A stretch of 64,000 nt of DNA, taken from positions 23,653,001 to 23,717,000 of the forward strand of contig NC_045431.1 in assembly GCF_902635505.1 (NCBI RefSeq). The letters are read 5' to 3'. Below the pieces are notes generated by a model. It did not search any database, was not told where the DNA came from, and worked only from the letters and a program-made list of their open reading frames with translations. Both the position numbers and the translations under genes were made by a program. Shown here one piece after another: positions 1-10,969 of this stretch; position 1 is the stretch's first letter, and every line of letters begins with the position of its first letter. The DNA comes from Sarcophilus harrisii (lineage: Eukaryota; Chordata; Mammalia; Dasyuromorphia; Dasyuridae).

Positions 1-1520
1 AACCCTCTCCTCCTCCTCCACCCACATCACCACCATCAGGTCACTCAAAGAATTCAGGGACATCTGAGTTTATACTGAAGAAGACCAAAGGGGTCTGCAT
101 GTTCTGATTTAGAGTAAAACTTCCCAGACTACTTTTAATCATTTTATTTTGAGTCAGTAAGAGAGTTAAACATAGATACTTATAGAATTTCTCAGGGGAC
201 AGGGGCTGTACTCATGAATATTCATCAGCTATTCCAGTTATTTTTATCCTCACACCCCCTTCCTTTCCATTCAGATGCAGGAGTACATCTAGCCTTTCTG
301 CATGTTGGTCATGTTGAACATTATTTTTTTTTCCCCAGTCAATATACTTCACCTGAAATGAAGGGGAAAACAACCAACAAAGTTGGTTTCATGCAGTTCT
401 ATCCAAAACTCACCATCTGGAGCTCCCCCCTCTTTCATTTGTCCCCTATGAATCACCCAGCAGGAGAGAGTGTCCATGGAATCTGCAAGGCTAGTACTTT
501 CACCCTTCCCGAGACACTGACCCCATCTCCTCCTCAGCACATTAAGTCTTTGTTGGCAAGAGGCCTAGGAGGCTCAAGTCTGACCTGCTCTGGGTCTCTA
601 GTTGGTAATATGCTGCCCAGATGCTGCTTCCTTGGCTCAGCTAATTAAATACACATTTTTCAAACAAAATATTCACTGTATCGGTGCCAAATTCACCCTG
701 ACATTCACAATGATATTCAATTTGACTCAACCAAGTGAACGCAACAAGATCTGCTGTAAAAGTGTCTGGTGGATATCAGTGAGTTGGAATGCTTATTTCT
801 CCTTAAGGTTAGAGTTTGAAAGAGAATCTGAGCGCATATTGGTGATTGAAGTTGTACAGCCATTAACTTCAGTAGACGTGCCATTGCTATTTAAAGCATT
901 TTGTAGCTTAATGCTAAATTGTCCTTAAAATGGTTCCGATTTAGGCTTGCAGAAAGCTATACAACATGCTCAAATTCCTTAGAACGTTTTTCTTAAAGGT
1001 TGAAACCAAATTGCTATGACAATAGTTTCAATATTACCTTAACTAGAACTTTTAAAGCTCACAAAAATATGTGACAAGTAAGTCCTGTATCTTTCTTTCA
1101 TGAAAATGCTAAAGCAAAAGAAATAAAAAGAAGCCCACATGCTAAAGCAATAATATCTTTGCTCAGATTGACTGGTTTAGAAAATTACATAGAAGTGTAC
1201 TTAGAGAAGATAATTAAGACCTTAATAAGATAATCTAGGAACAACTACATTTTTCAACTCATTTCCCCCAGTTTGTTTATAGATAGGTAAGTGCTTTGAA
1301 TTTATCCTGCCAGATATCAATATTGGTCCATTATTATGTCTCTGAGAATAAACAAAAATTGATATTTCAGTGGAAAGTAAATGGATAAAATATGACCACA
1401 TACACACAGAGCCACAAAGAGGGAGAGGGTTCACAAATGACTATTTCCTGGATAAAACCAAGCAATGACATTTGCCTTTCCTCATTATTTGAAAATCATA
1501 TTATGACCTGTTTTGATTTT
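1..1520. other. Unique intergenic sequence
   Basis: No repeat family or coding domain is recognised. Open frames here (for example 214-648 and 602-928 on plus) show no domain, signal peptide or biased codon use and overlap one another in different frames. The part from about 620 to 1130 is free of repeats and simple sequence and has the mixed texture of conserved non-coding DNA. That reading is an impression, not a measurement. Confidence 0.5.
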
Positions 1521-1545
1521 ACACACACACACACACACACACACA
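1521..1545. repeat. (CA)n microsatellite
   Basis: About 12 uninterrupted AC dinucleotides. Confidence 0.95.
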
Positions 1546-1635
1546 GGCTAAAGTATTAAAAATAACTTAAATTCTCCCTGGGGAAAAAAATGAGAATCTT
1601 CTTCTGAAAATATTGGTCAGTAATGGGTAAAGTAA

Positions 1636-1672
1636 AAAAAAAAACAAAAAAAAAAAAACAAAAAAAAACACT
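1636..1672. repeat. A-rich simple repeat
   Basis: Runs of 8 to 12 A separated by single C. It lies just before a MIR-like stretch and does not clearly belong to a SINE tail. Confidence 0.8.
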
Positions 1673-1679
1673 GCATTTA

Positions 1680-1850
1680 GATTTAGAATCCCAATTATGG
1701 GATGGTGTTCCAGATCTTCCAGGGACTAATTATATAAACTTAGAAAAATCATCTTTTGGAACTTCTTATTCTTTATGAGAAAAGTGAAAGAACTAGACAA
1801 GATGATCTCTTAGTCTCCTTTTAGCACAAAATCTCAGGATCCTAAGAATT
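1680..1850 (+). mobile_element. MIR SINE relic
   Basis: The end matches the MIR layout in which a 'cctcatctgtaaaatg' type segment is followed by 'gactagatgatctct' and 'cctt..agc.c.aaatct.aggatcct'. Here the readable parts are 'actagacaagatgatctc' and 'ctcaggatcctaag'. Strongly diverged, so an old insertion. Confidence 0.6.
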
Positions 1851-1889
1851 TTCTAAAGAAGAGCAGGATAATGGGGGAGAAAGGGGAGA

Positions 1890-2215
1890 GATGAATGATT
1901 ACAGTATTCAAAATTTGAAGGGCTGTCATTTAGAAAAGGTTGGAAAGGTGTTTTATTTGACCCCATAGGGCAAACTGGGACCGAAGGATATAAATTACAG
2001 GTAGGTAAGTTTTTATTCTCTACTTGGTTTTCATTATAATATAAGATCATTCCTAACAATCAGAACTCTCCAAAAATGGATCAGGCTGCCTCATGATATC
2101 CCTAGGCACTGGAAATAATTGAGCAGAGGTTTGATAACCATCTCTCATGGGTGTTGTAGAGAGGATTCCTGTATTCCTCTGGAGGTTCTGTCATATGTCT
2201 CTACTGAGCTGGAAG
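1890..2215 (+). mobile_element. Ancient mammal-wide retroposon relic (CR1/L3-like?)
   Basis: The series of landmarks 'gaccccatagggcaaactgg', 'attcctaacaatcagaact', 'atggatcaggctgcctcatg' and 'gagcagaggtttgataacca' follows the order of an old mammal-wide retroposon, possibly an L3/CR1 end. I recall the pattern but cannot name the family with certainty. Copy is heavily diverged. Confidence 0.4.
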
Positions 2216-2349
2216 ATCCATAAACACAAGAAAAATAGCTGGAGTACTGTTCCCACTGCTATATAACACAATGTTACAATTAGAGAAAGTTCTAGTTTAA
2301 GGTCAAACCTGATTCAAGTCAGTTCCTTGGTGGTTTAGATGGGACACGG

Positions 2350-2610
2350 GAACAAAATTAAACACTCAATAATTGTGATCATTTATATTATGCCTAAAAG
2401 CTTGCAAAACACTCTAAAAATATTCTTATTTTATCCACATACAACCTTGAGTGGTGCTATTATTTTTTATTTCCATTTTTCAGAGGAGGAAGCTGATGTA
2501 AACATAGGGTAAATGACTTGGAGCTACTGAGTATCTGAGACTGCATTTGAACTCAGTCTTCCTGACATTGGGCCCAATGCCCTATCCTCTGTCCCACCTA
2601 CAAATTCATG
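2350..2610 (-). mobile_element. MIR SINE, minus strand
   Basis: The plus strand reads as the reverse complement of MIR: 'gcttgcaaaacactctaaaa', a 'tattattttttatttccatt' segment, 'cagaggaggaagctgatgta', then 'tttgaactcagtcttcctga'. Near full length. Confidence 0.65.
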
Positions 2611-3544
2611 GAGCACTCAGCAATCAATAAATGGAGATTTACTTAGGCACATCATGGGAAAAGCAGGCAAAGCAGAGAACTGATATTTCATGAGAATATA
2701 ACCTGGATTCAGCTGAGTATAGTTCTTTTGTTTAAAAGCTAATCATTCTACAGGTTTCTAGGCAAACGTCTGAAGAAAACTTTCCAGAACTTTGTGTCTT
2801 TTGTTGTTTTTATATGAAGGAAAAGAAGGATTTGTTTGAACCTGTGTTTTCAGTGGTTTAGAGAAGTCCTGGATGGGGAAACTTCTAGCAGTACATAATT
2901 TCACTTTCTTTGTAACTTAGAGTCTTTCTTTCAAAATTTTCTTAGAATACTGAGAGATGAAATGACTTGTACATAGTCTTCTAACTAGTGTGTGTCAGAA
3001 GATGAATATACATCCAGTTATTTAACTTCCAGAACAGTTTCTATATATTTAAAAGAAAAACTTGATAGATCCACATCGGATAAGGGCTTATGTTTGCTCT
3101 GAATACATTGCTTAATAAATTATGTTGCATGTCTAACCGAAAATAGTTGGATTAGATGGTCTTCTGCCAATTCTTAAGATTCAGTGATAGCATAAATAAT
3201 CCAACTTCTTTTCCAAGTCAAATGGCATTCATTGGACTATAATAGTTTTCCTTATTTATGTAGGTCACAGTTATTAATGACCCAAAATCCTGTAGGAATC
3301 ATAGACTGAGTTGTGGCAAACACAAAGAAAGTTACTTTTTAAAAAAAATAAATAATGGAAATGAGAAATGTCCCATCAGAAAAATAGTGCTGTTACTTCC
3401 CAGCATGGCACTATATCCAAATACACCCCGACAGGACCAAAAGAGTTTTATGAGACCATGGTAGTGTTATATGACCTATATGTTGATATTGCCTGAATTA
3501 AAGTACTTTTTAAGGGGTCAGGGGTTGTATTCCTAATTGTCAGT
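2611..3544. other. Mostly unassigned AT-rich sequence
   Basis: A weak MIR tail is visible on plus at about 3120-3190 ('ttggattagatggtcttctg'). Nothing else can be assigned; no open frame of note. Confidence 0.45.
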
Positions 3545-3705
3545 ATGTTCATATGCCAATCACATAATGCAATGGAACTCAGTTTCTTCATCTGTAAAGA
3601 TAGAATGATGATACTCATTCTACCTATCTTACAGGATTTCTGAATGAATCCACAGAGATAGATGATTTATCATTGCTGTTAGTGCTAGTGGTGGTATTAT
3701 TATCA
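3545..3705 (+). mobile_element. MIR SINE relic
   Basis: Shows the MIR sequence of a 'cagtttcttcatctgtaaag' core followed by 'gatgatactcattctaccta' and a decayed 3' end. Confidence 0.65.
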
Positions 3706-3719
3706 GGAACAAAATTTTT

Positions 3720-5160
3720 TTAAAGTTAGAAATAACCAAATATGTGTGTAGAAGGGAAAATACATTAAGGCAATATAAGAACCTATCTATCTCAAGTATA
3801 ACATATTTATGATATATTCCTGAGAAAAGATTTAGGAATCAGTCTCAATATTTAACTAGAAAACATTCAGTTCTACAAACAATTGAGCTAACTTGAATAA
3901 TGCCATGCTATTATATTTGAATATTAGCAGAGAGATAAAATGAAAATAAAGGCAGCTAAAAGTATCCCTCTGGATATAGAAAACTTTTTTTCAGTGGCAA
4001 TATATCCCATGTTTTTCAATTTAATGAAAACATATTCATTAATTTTGATTGCTATTACCTAAATTACCCCATATGATTTTCCAGCAGCCAAATCAAATAG
4101 ATAATTTCAAACCAAAATGATATACAATACTGACCTGTTGCTAGGAAGATTACTCAATCAATTTGCTTCCTGTGTTTTCAAGAGTTGGTGAGCTCTGGCT
4201 TCTTAAGCTATTCTTTCAGAATCAGATAAGAAGAATGGATTTTTTTTAAAGTGTGAACCACATGAGGGGATAAAGATTTGGACATGGATTTTTCAGTGCT
4301 GATACAAATGTATGATTAAAAGGACACTGTTTCTGACAGACGCCATTGTCCAAATAAGACACAGTCCCTATGTTCAGTAGTAACATCACACATTTGTAAA
4401 TAATAGGAACCCATCTCATACTTCTGTAACAGGTTGATTTGGAACATCTCCTCCTCCATATGAATTCTAGTGGCTCCAATCAAGTCTGCCAGTCAGGTTT
4501 GTTATGGAAAAGAATGGAGGCATAATCACTGCTACAATCACCTTCAATAACTAAAGGATTTGTTGATAGCATACAAAACAGTTGTGGGACAATTACATTA
4601 TTCAGAAAAAATACTAGAGAAGGGGTTTCCACCTCTTCCACTCCCCTTCCCAACTGGGGCTCTGTCTTGATATGCTTTTGAGAAATGGAACTACAGAGCT
4701 AACCACAATCTGGGCAATGGCTCTATCCAGACTGACTCTATCCTCCTGACCCAAGGCTATTAAGTGGTATGAGGTTTTATAATAGGCAATAATAGGCAAT
4801 GGGATTTGGAGCCTTTTACAAACACCCAAGTTTAAGACAAGCAGACTTCAAATATCTTTGAATATAGAAATCATGAGTAAGTCAGAAAGGGGACATTCTG
4901 ACCAATTCTCAATAAGGATCATATAGCCTCTATAAAAAGCATTCTTTAGTAACATTTCTCCCCTAGTCCTGGTGCACAGGACTGTTTGGAAAGAGTATGG
5001 ACCTTACCGCTCAAGTAGTTTTTCAGTGATGTAGGGCTTGATGTGATTAGCACAAAGTCCCCTGACAAAAGAAACATCTGAGCAGCAGCCTTTTCCTCTA
5101 TGTGGAATGGGTATTTCTTCCATCTGAACTCTGCTATGAGTATGCTATTAGTAGTAAAAC
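3720..5160. other. Unassigned sequence, no gene seen
   Basis: Three minus-strand open frames (4246-4479, 4614-4829, 4946-5170) have no domain and no shared reading pattern. No repeat family recognised. It could hold very old retroelement remains that are too diverged to read by eye. Confidence 0.4.
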
Positions 5161-5164
5161 ATGA

Positions 5165-5245
5165 AGGCAATTATAAGATGCTCTTTGAGGACAGAAACTT
5201 TCTTTTTCTTAATTGCATTCCCCTAATTGTTAGCACAACCATATA
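5165..5245 (+). mobile_element. L2 LINE 3' end fragment
   Basis: Reads like the L2 3' end: 'gatgctctttgaggacagaa', a 'tctttttcttaattgcattc' segment, then 'ttgttagcacaac'. Confidence 0.5.
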
Positions 5246-5274
5246 GGGATTGGGAATTCAATGTAATGGTTTTT

Positions 5275-5405
5275 AGTCATCTCCCAGAGTTCTTTCACTG
5301 GGTGTAGCTGGTTCAATTCATTACTGCTCTATTGGAACTGATTTGGTTCATCTCATTGCTGAAGAGGGCCATGTCCACTAGAATTGATCGTCATATAGTA
5401 TTGTT
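5275..5405 (-). mobile_element. L1 3' UTR fragment, minus strand
   Basis: The plus strand matches the antisense of a marsupial L1 3' UTR: 'ttctttcactgggtgtagct', 'tgatttggttcatctcattg', 'gaagagggccatgtccacta', 'gatcgtcatatagtattgtt'. Confidence 0.65.
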
Positions 5406-5599
5406 GAAAAAACACCATTTTTAAGAACATATCTTTTCATCTTTTTAAAAATTTTGTCTCCATGCAGCTCATATCCATACAGCTGATTTTTTTTTCTTCA
5501 ATTTGGAAAAGTTTAAAAGTAAAGTAGGTACAATATGAGATGAAAGGACAAAGTTGCAAATGAAACAATGGTAACATTAAGTACCAAAAATACCAGAAA

Positions 5600-5686
5600 G
5601 AAAGGCAAGAAGGCAGGAAGAAAGAAAGAAAAGAAAAGGAAGAAAGAAGAAAAGAGAGAGAGAGAAAGAAAAAGATGAAGAAAAAG

Positions 5687-5776
<90 letters not shown>

Positions 5777-6078
5777 AAAAGAAGAAAGGAAAGAGAAAAG
5801 GGGAAAGGAAAGAGAAAGAGAGAGGGAAGGAAGAAAGGAAGGAAGGAAGAAAGGAAGGAAGGAGAGAAGGAAGGAAGGAAGAAGGGAAGGGAGGAGGGAA
5901 CGAAGGAAGGAAGGAAGGAAAGAAGAAAGGAGGGGAGGAGGGAAGGAGGGAAGGAGGGAAGGAAGGAAGGAAGGAACAAACGAAGGAAGGAAGGAAGGAA
6001 GGAAGGAAGGAAGGAAGGAAGAAAGGAAGGAAGGAAGGAAGGAAAGAAGGAAGGAAGGAAGGAAAGAAAGAAGGAAGA
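5600..6078. repeat. Long homopurine tract, (GAAA)n/(GGAA)n
   Basis: About 480 bases that are almost all A or G on plus: irregular GA-rich DNA, then (GAAA)n at about 5688-5778, then (GGAA)n with GAGG variants to about 6070. A handful of C bases interrupt it. Open frames on both strands here are low-complexity Lys/Glu/Arg or Phe/Ser/Leu runs and are not genes. Such tracts can form triplex DNA (known chemistry; not shown here). Confidence 0.95.
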
Positions 6079-6319
6079 ATTTTGAAGTAAAAAAGAAGTC
6101 AGGAACAGATCTGAGAAAGGAATGAAAAAAAAGGTTGCATGAAGTCCTATGCAAAATGGAGGCTCTAGGAGAAATCTCTAAAGGGAGGGGGAGGTGATTA
6201 AAACTGGCTAAGGAATTTTCCATAGTAAATGGGTCATATTGCCCTGAAAGAAGATATCCCAGGTGCTGAAGGAACTTCTAAGAAACAAGAAATAAGTGAG
6301 AGCCATGAACTTATCTCTT

Positions 6320-6440
6320 CCTTTATTGATTTAACAAATATTTACTCAATTTTCATTGAAACCAGGGACTATGCTAAGAACTATAGATTATCACTATATC
6401 ACATATCAGTAAGCAGAAAGAGACAAATAGGCATTTACAT
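6320..6440 (-). mobile_element. L2 LINE 3' end, minus strand
   Basis: Reverse complement of the L2 tail: 'ttaacaaatatttactcaat' followed by 'ccagggactatgctaagaac'. Confidence 0.6.
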
Positions 6441-6649
6441 AACTTTCTACTATTGCAGGATCTCATACTACATATCTCAGTATTATACAATTGCGGGAAT
6501 GCAGAAAGACAACATTGATGGGCACTCAAAGTAAACACACTGAGGTAATAATGTAGTTCAGCATGCCCTGATTCACATACATAAAATTTTATTGATGAAT
6601 AAGTATTGTCCCAACTCTCTAGGAACTTCTAGTCTAGTAGGAGAGAGGA

Positions 6650-6684
<35 letters not shown>

Positions 6685-6688
6685 CACA
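6650..6688. repeat. (CA)n microsatellite
   Basis: About 16 AC units, ending in 'catcacacat'. Confidence 0.95.
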
Positions 6689-6689
6689 C

Positions 6690-7474
6690 ATACAGGAAAG
6701 GTCACTTACATCTAGAAAGCCACATAGTGATTTGCCCCTCAATTTAGACACTTGAGCGCTTTGCTCCAAACCTAAGGCATTACCTTGTTTCCATAATGTA
6801 TTTCTCAGCTCTGTTCTGTTGTGGCAAATGTGACTACTGGATCAAATAGAATAATTTATGTTATCTTCTTGCTTAACTTACAACTTCTTTAAACATTTAT
6901 TTCTGAAAAGAAGATTTTGACTATGTTTCTACTATAACAAATTATTGCTCTGTTGCAACATTGGTCTCTAGTGAAGAAGATGACAGAAAAGCTAGAGAGC
7001 CCCATGATGTGACATTTTAATATGTCAATGATAGAGCCACTCATTCACTTTATAGACTATGGATATTATTACATCCATAGTCGAATTGAATTCATTAAAT
7101 GGAGTGTAGTGCTTACAAATAAGATTTTACTATCTGCTGTACAGGGAAAATGTGTCTTACATAGTATAAGCACTTAATAAATATTGAACTACATTGAATT
7201 TTCTGAAGTTGAAAGTGTTATAGCAGTGGCCATGTTTATTCTTGATAAAGTCCTAGTGTTTACGGTCTGCTTGGAAGACTTTTGGAGTATCAGAGCCTGT
7301 AGCAGCTAATGAATTTGTCTGTGATTTGTAATATCAATCTGTCTTTATTTTGCACCATGGATCCTTTTGGCAATCTGGTGAAGCTTATGGATGCCGTTAC
7401 CTGATTATATTTTTATATAACTGAGTTAAACACTAGATTTTAGTTAGAATTAGTAAAGTTAAAGAGGTTGTTGT
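6690..7474. other. Unassigned sequence
   Basis: Only a short L2/MIR-type tail is seen, near 7150-7200 ('ataagcacttaataaatatt'). No gene. Confidence 0.45.
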
Positions 7475-7725
7475 TAAGTTGAGTTATTTCAGTGCTGTAA
7501 GACTCTTCATGATGCCATTTTTGTTTGTTTGTTTGTTCTTTTTCGGAAAGATACTGGAATGATTTGTCATTTCCTTCTCCAGCTCATTTTATAGGTGAGA
7601 AAATGGAGGCAAATGTGGTTCGCATAGCTATTTAGTGTCTGAGGTTGGATTTGAACTCAGAAAAGGATCATTGTGACTTCAAGTCCAGTACTCTATCCAC
7701 TGCCTTACCTGGCTACCTCTTCCAT
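7475..7725 (-). mobile_element. Marsupial MON1-type SINE, full-length class, minus strand
   Basis: Reverse complement of the long marsupial SINE. The 3' body comes first ('gtaagactcttcatgatgcc', then 'gatactggaatgatttgtca' and 'tttccttctccagctcattt'). The tRNA-like head follows ('ggttggatttgaactcag', 'actctatccactgccttacc'). About 250 bp, near complete. Confidence 0.85.
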
Positions 7726-7729
7726 GTTC

Positions 7730-8024
7730 ATTGACTACAAGAAACCTATCCATGGACTCTGTAGGGGTACCTAAACTAAAAGAATCTTAGTAATATTTCT
7801 CAGATGCTGGAAGGGGAGAGTTGATACTTAGTCAACGTCTATCAAAAAAATAAATACCTGAAGAAATTATTGAAGATTGTCAACTCTGATCTAAAGCCCA
7901 AGAAGTTCAATATTTTGCTCAAGATCGCATGGATTACACTTTTGTATAGGAGCACTTGCAGGATTCATATGTTGACCTTCCATTCACAGATACCATGCTC
8001 TTTCCTAGAAAATCACCATGCTAT
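7730..8024. other. Unassigned sequence
   Basis: No repeat or coding feature recognised; the open frame at 7870-8085 has no domain. Confidence 0.4.
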
Positions 8025-8155
8025 TATGGAGACAAATTTGGAATTAGGAAGACTAAATTTTAATTGTACCTCTGCAATTTACTAGGATCTCAGTTTCCTC
8101 AGCTATAAAATAGAAATTAAAACAAGACAAAACAAAAGCAAAAAAAAAAAAAAAA
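8025..8155 (+). mobile_element. MIR/MON-type SINE fragment with A-tail
   Basis: Carries the SINE landmarks 'gaattaggaagactaaattt' and 'tctcagtttcctcagctata', and ends in an A-rich run with a pure A stretch at 8141-8155. Confidence 0.55.
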
Positions 8156-8299
8156 GTCCCTCAGAGTTTTTTTGAATCATAAATGAAATAATAACTATAA
8201 AGTATTTTTTTCAAATTTTAAAGTATTATACATTATCCCAAGTGTCTCAGTGCTTTTTTCAGCTTAAAATGTTTAATCTTAAAATTTGTTCCACAAATA

Positions 8300-8400
8300 C
8301 TGGCCATGGCAGAATGCTTCTGGGTGAGGAGATCCCAGGTGTTGAGGGAAGTTCCAAGAGCTGAGGGAAGTTCCAGGAGAGATTGAAAATAAATAGACAG
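8300..8400. repeat. Short unassigned repeat, related to 6235-6310
   Basis: The block around 'gagatcccaggtgttgaggg' plus 'aagttccaag' resembles 'gatatcccaggtgctgaagg' plus 'aacttctaag' at 6250-6280. In both places an L2 3' end on minus follows. The family is not known to me. Confidence 0.35.
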
Positions 8401-8419
8401 AATCAAAAAGCTTTCCTTT

Positions 8420-8520
8420 TCATTCAATAAGCATTTACTTAATTCTTACTAATTATTAGGGACTTTATTAAAAACTATGGGATATCTATAAAAGATCTGT
8501 TCATGATAACGATATTTGCT
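8420..8520 (-). mobile_element. L2 LINE 3' end, minus strand
   Basis: Reverse complement of the L2 tail: 'cattcaataagcatttactt' and 'gggactttattaaaaactat'. Confidence 0.55.
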
Positions 8521-9974
8521 AAGTTCTTTCTAGGACTAAGACCTGCTATGAGATACTCTTTTTCCCTCATAGTGTCTTCCCTTCAATTACCTCTTTCTCC
8601 TTATGACAGCTAACTCTGGGTGGGCTGCTAAACTCCTCTAAGGATTTAGGCATTTAGGATGCCAGTCAATGACAAATTCAGGCTTTCTGATGTATTCTTT
8701 TAATGAATTCTTCCAAACTCCTTTCCTTAATAACCCTGTTGCTCTCCCAAGTCTATTTCATATTTGCCACTCCTGATACCTATTTTACCTTTTCATTTTG
8801 TCTATAACCTCTTCTCTTAAATAAATATTCCTTTTGACAAAGAGTTAAAAAGAAAAAACTATGAAATAAGGTTAAAAATTTAAGAGAAACTGTAGAAATA
8901 TCAATTACCATAAACATCACAATATATTATTTTGACTTCTGAATGTTATTTCTATTTATACTTTGTATGATGTCCATCTTGAGTACCTGAAAGTGCCAAT
9001 GAATGAATGAAGGCTCAATGAGTGTTTTGCAGACAAAACAGTAATGACTGAGCAAACTGAGGGTTGTGAGATTGAGACAGGAATAGAAGCAATCCTCCTT
9101 GGTATAAGCCTCACTGTAGGACTTAATGTATGTTCTTTAGTTGTCATGACCACCTTTCCTCCAAAGTTTCACTTCAGATCATCATTGTGGTTTTGAAGTG
9201 ACAATTAGTTCTATGAGTTTAAGTCAATGACATCCCCACTGACTTGATCTGCCATGCTAGAGGGACTTCAGAAACATTCCTGATGATGGGCCATTTGTCT
9301 TCCATCTAATAACCTATTAAAATATATTGACTCAGTCACTGATTGTGCTCAATCTTTCTTGTCAATGAATGTTGGAGGAGACTGTTTTGGGTAAAGGACC
9401 ACTAAGTCTGCAACTTATTCCATTATGTGCAAATTGTAAAGCTCCTCTCCCTGGAAATCATCACATATTCTGTTATGTTGGAGAGAAACCCAGGGTCCAA
9501 GTCATTTTACTGAGGGGGACTTTTCTGAATCATCTTTAGTTATCAACAAAAACTGACCCTACCTTGAAGCCAATGCTGATCTTCAGCGGTCAACCTATTA
9601 ATGCTTTATTATCTGAAATTACCCCTAAGAAATTCCTTTAATTTTCTTTGTTCTGAGTTTGGTCTCATTAATCAGGGTAAAAGTCCAAATGAAGAATTTT
9701 CCTTTCAACAGACAAGCCGAGCTAAATTTGGAGAGAGCAAGAGAAAGTTGACTACTAAGTTTTAATCTCTCTGTTTTAGTAACTTATGAATAGAAAGGTT
9801 GAGGTCTGCACTGGTAGAGAACATACCCCCAGTTCCAAAATGACAAATACTCAATGTATCCAATTATGAGATAAGTAGCCCTTAGACTATCACTATTATT
9901 TTCACTTCCATGGACAATACAATTGATGGACGGAATTGTTGACTCTTTCCTTTTCCAACTACCTCATGGTTCCT
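8521..9974. other. Unassigned sequence between repeats
   Basis: No family recognised in about 1.45 kb. The segment 8940-9500 is less AT-rich than its surroundings but no open frame carries a known domain. It could be unique DNA or a very old retroelement. Confidence 0.4.
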
Positions 9975-10669
9975 TGTTAGGGCCAGAACTCTGAATTTAA
10001 AACAAAGGATTCTTACAAGGTACTAAGTCAGTGCAATTGATAGAGACAATAGTTATCACATTTAGCCTGGTTCAGTATGATTGATTTAATCCTACAAGGA
10101 GATGTTATGGGCCAGAACTTGAAACAAGGTACTAAGTGGAATTGAGGAGACAATGGTTAAATCTAGTTTAGCATTGATTTAATCCTACAACAAATAATGG
10201 TTTCCTAGTGATGTAATGATTGGTACATACTCAATGTACAGCATATAAATGAGAAGCTCTCAGGGCCAGAAAAGACAAGCACACTAAGAAGCTCTCGGAG
10301 GCTGAGACAGATTCATTCCATCTTCTACCTTTGTTGTGGCTAGAGACTAAAGCACAAACCCTTGGAAGTCGGGGAGATTCAGAAACCAGAGAAGGCAGGT
10401 GGGAGCTAAAGCCTTTGGAACCAAGTCCAGACTGAAAAACTCTCCAGAAAGCTGCCCAGATTCAGGAAGGAGATAATAAAGAATCTGGACTATAAGAAAG
10501 CTAACAGGGCCTCAGGAAAGGAGACAAGACTTGGAAAGAGACAGTAAAGGATTTGGACTTTAACATCTGGCTGTACTTTTGGTGATTACTGAACTGAAAG
10601 GAAAGGTGCCTCCAGAGACCCCAAGAAAACCCCACCAAGAGAAGATTACATTTTAGAGAGAACATTACA
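9975..10669 (+). mobile_element. Solo LTR of an endogenous retrovirus (fossil)
   Basis: About 695 bp running from TGTTAGGGCC to a terminal ATTACA. It has a TATA-like box at 10243-10249 and an AATAAA signal at 10475-10480. The flanks show a probable 6 bp target duplication (gttcct before, attcct after, one mismatch), which fits a class II (ERVK-like) element. No internal viral region is attached, so it is a solo LTR. The 5' part is duplicated: the opening segment at 9975-10098 recurs at 10103-10191. The family name is not known to me. Decay is moderate, suggesting an insertion after the marsupial radiation began; the age is an inference. Confidence 0.7.
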
Positions 10670-10681
10670 ATTCCTCTATGA

Positions 10682-10873
10682 CAGGGGTCCTCAAACTACA
10701 GCCTGCGGGCCAGATGCAGCAGCTGAGGACATTTATCCCCCTTATCCAGGGCTATGAAGTTTCTTTATTTAAAGGCCCACAAAACAAAGTTTTTTTTTTT
10801 TACTATAGTCTGGCCCTCCAACAGTCTGAGGGACAGTGAACTGGCCCCTATTTAAAAAGTTTGAGGACCCCTG
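10682..10873. mobile_element. hAT-superfamily MITE, OC1 (OposCharlie)-like
   Basis: About 192 bp with terminal inverted repeats: CAGGGGTCCTCAAACT at the left, AGTTTGAGGACCCCTG at the right, 16 bp that match perfectly. The body has 'gcgggccagatgcagc', a T-run and 'ctggccctccaacagtctga'. An 8 bp target duplication is visible as ctctatga (10674-10681) and gtctatga (10876-10883), with two extra bases at the right edge. The duplication fits the hAT target preference. It has no coding capacity, so it would have been moved in trans by a full-length hAT element. It lies 12 bp past the solo LTR end and looks younger than most repeats here. Assignment to OC1 is from memory of its ends. Confidence 0.85.
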
Positions 10874-10969
10874 TAGTCTATGATATTGCAGGCCTCTGCT
10901 TCAGGGGCTATATTGATGTATAAGCCAAACTATCATGTAATAATAGCTCATTGCTATCTCTTCTATTCT

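Noticed and set aside
214-648. 144-codon plus frame near the left edge
   Set aside because: No domain or signal peptide, overlapping frames of similar quality, and several codons typical of random sequence.
5437-6223. Open frames of 136 to 236 codons on both strands
   Set aside because: They are translations of the purine tract (Lys/Glu/Arg on plus, Phe/Leu/Pro/Ser on minus). No domain and no unique sequence.
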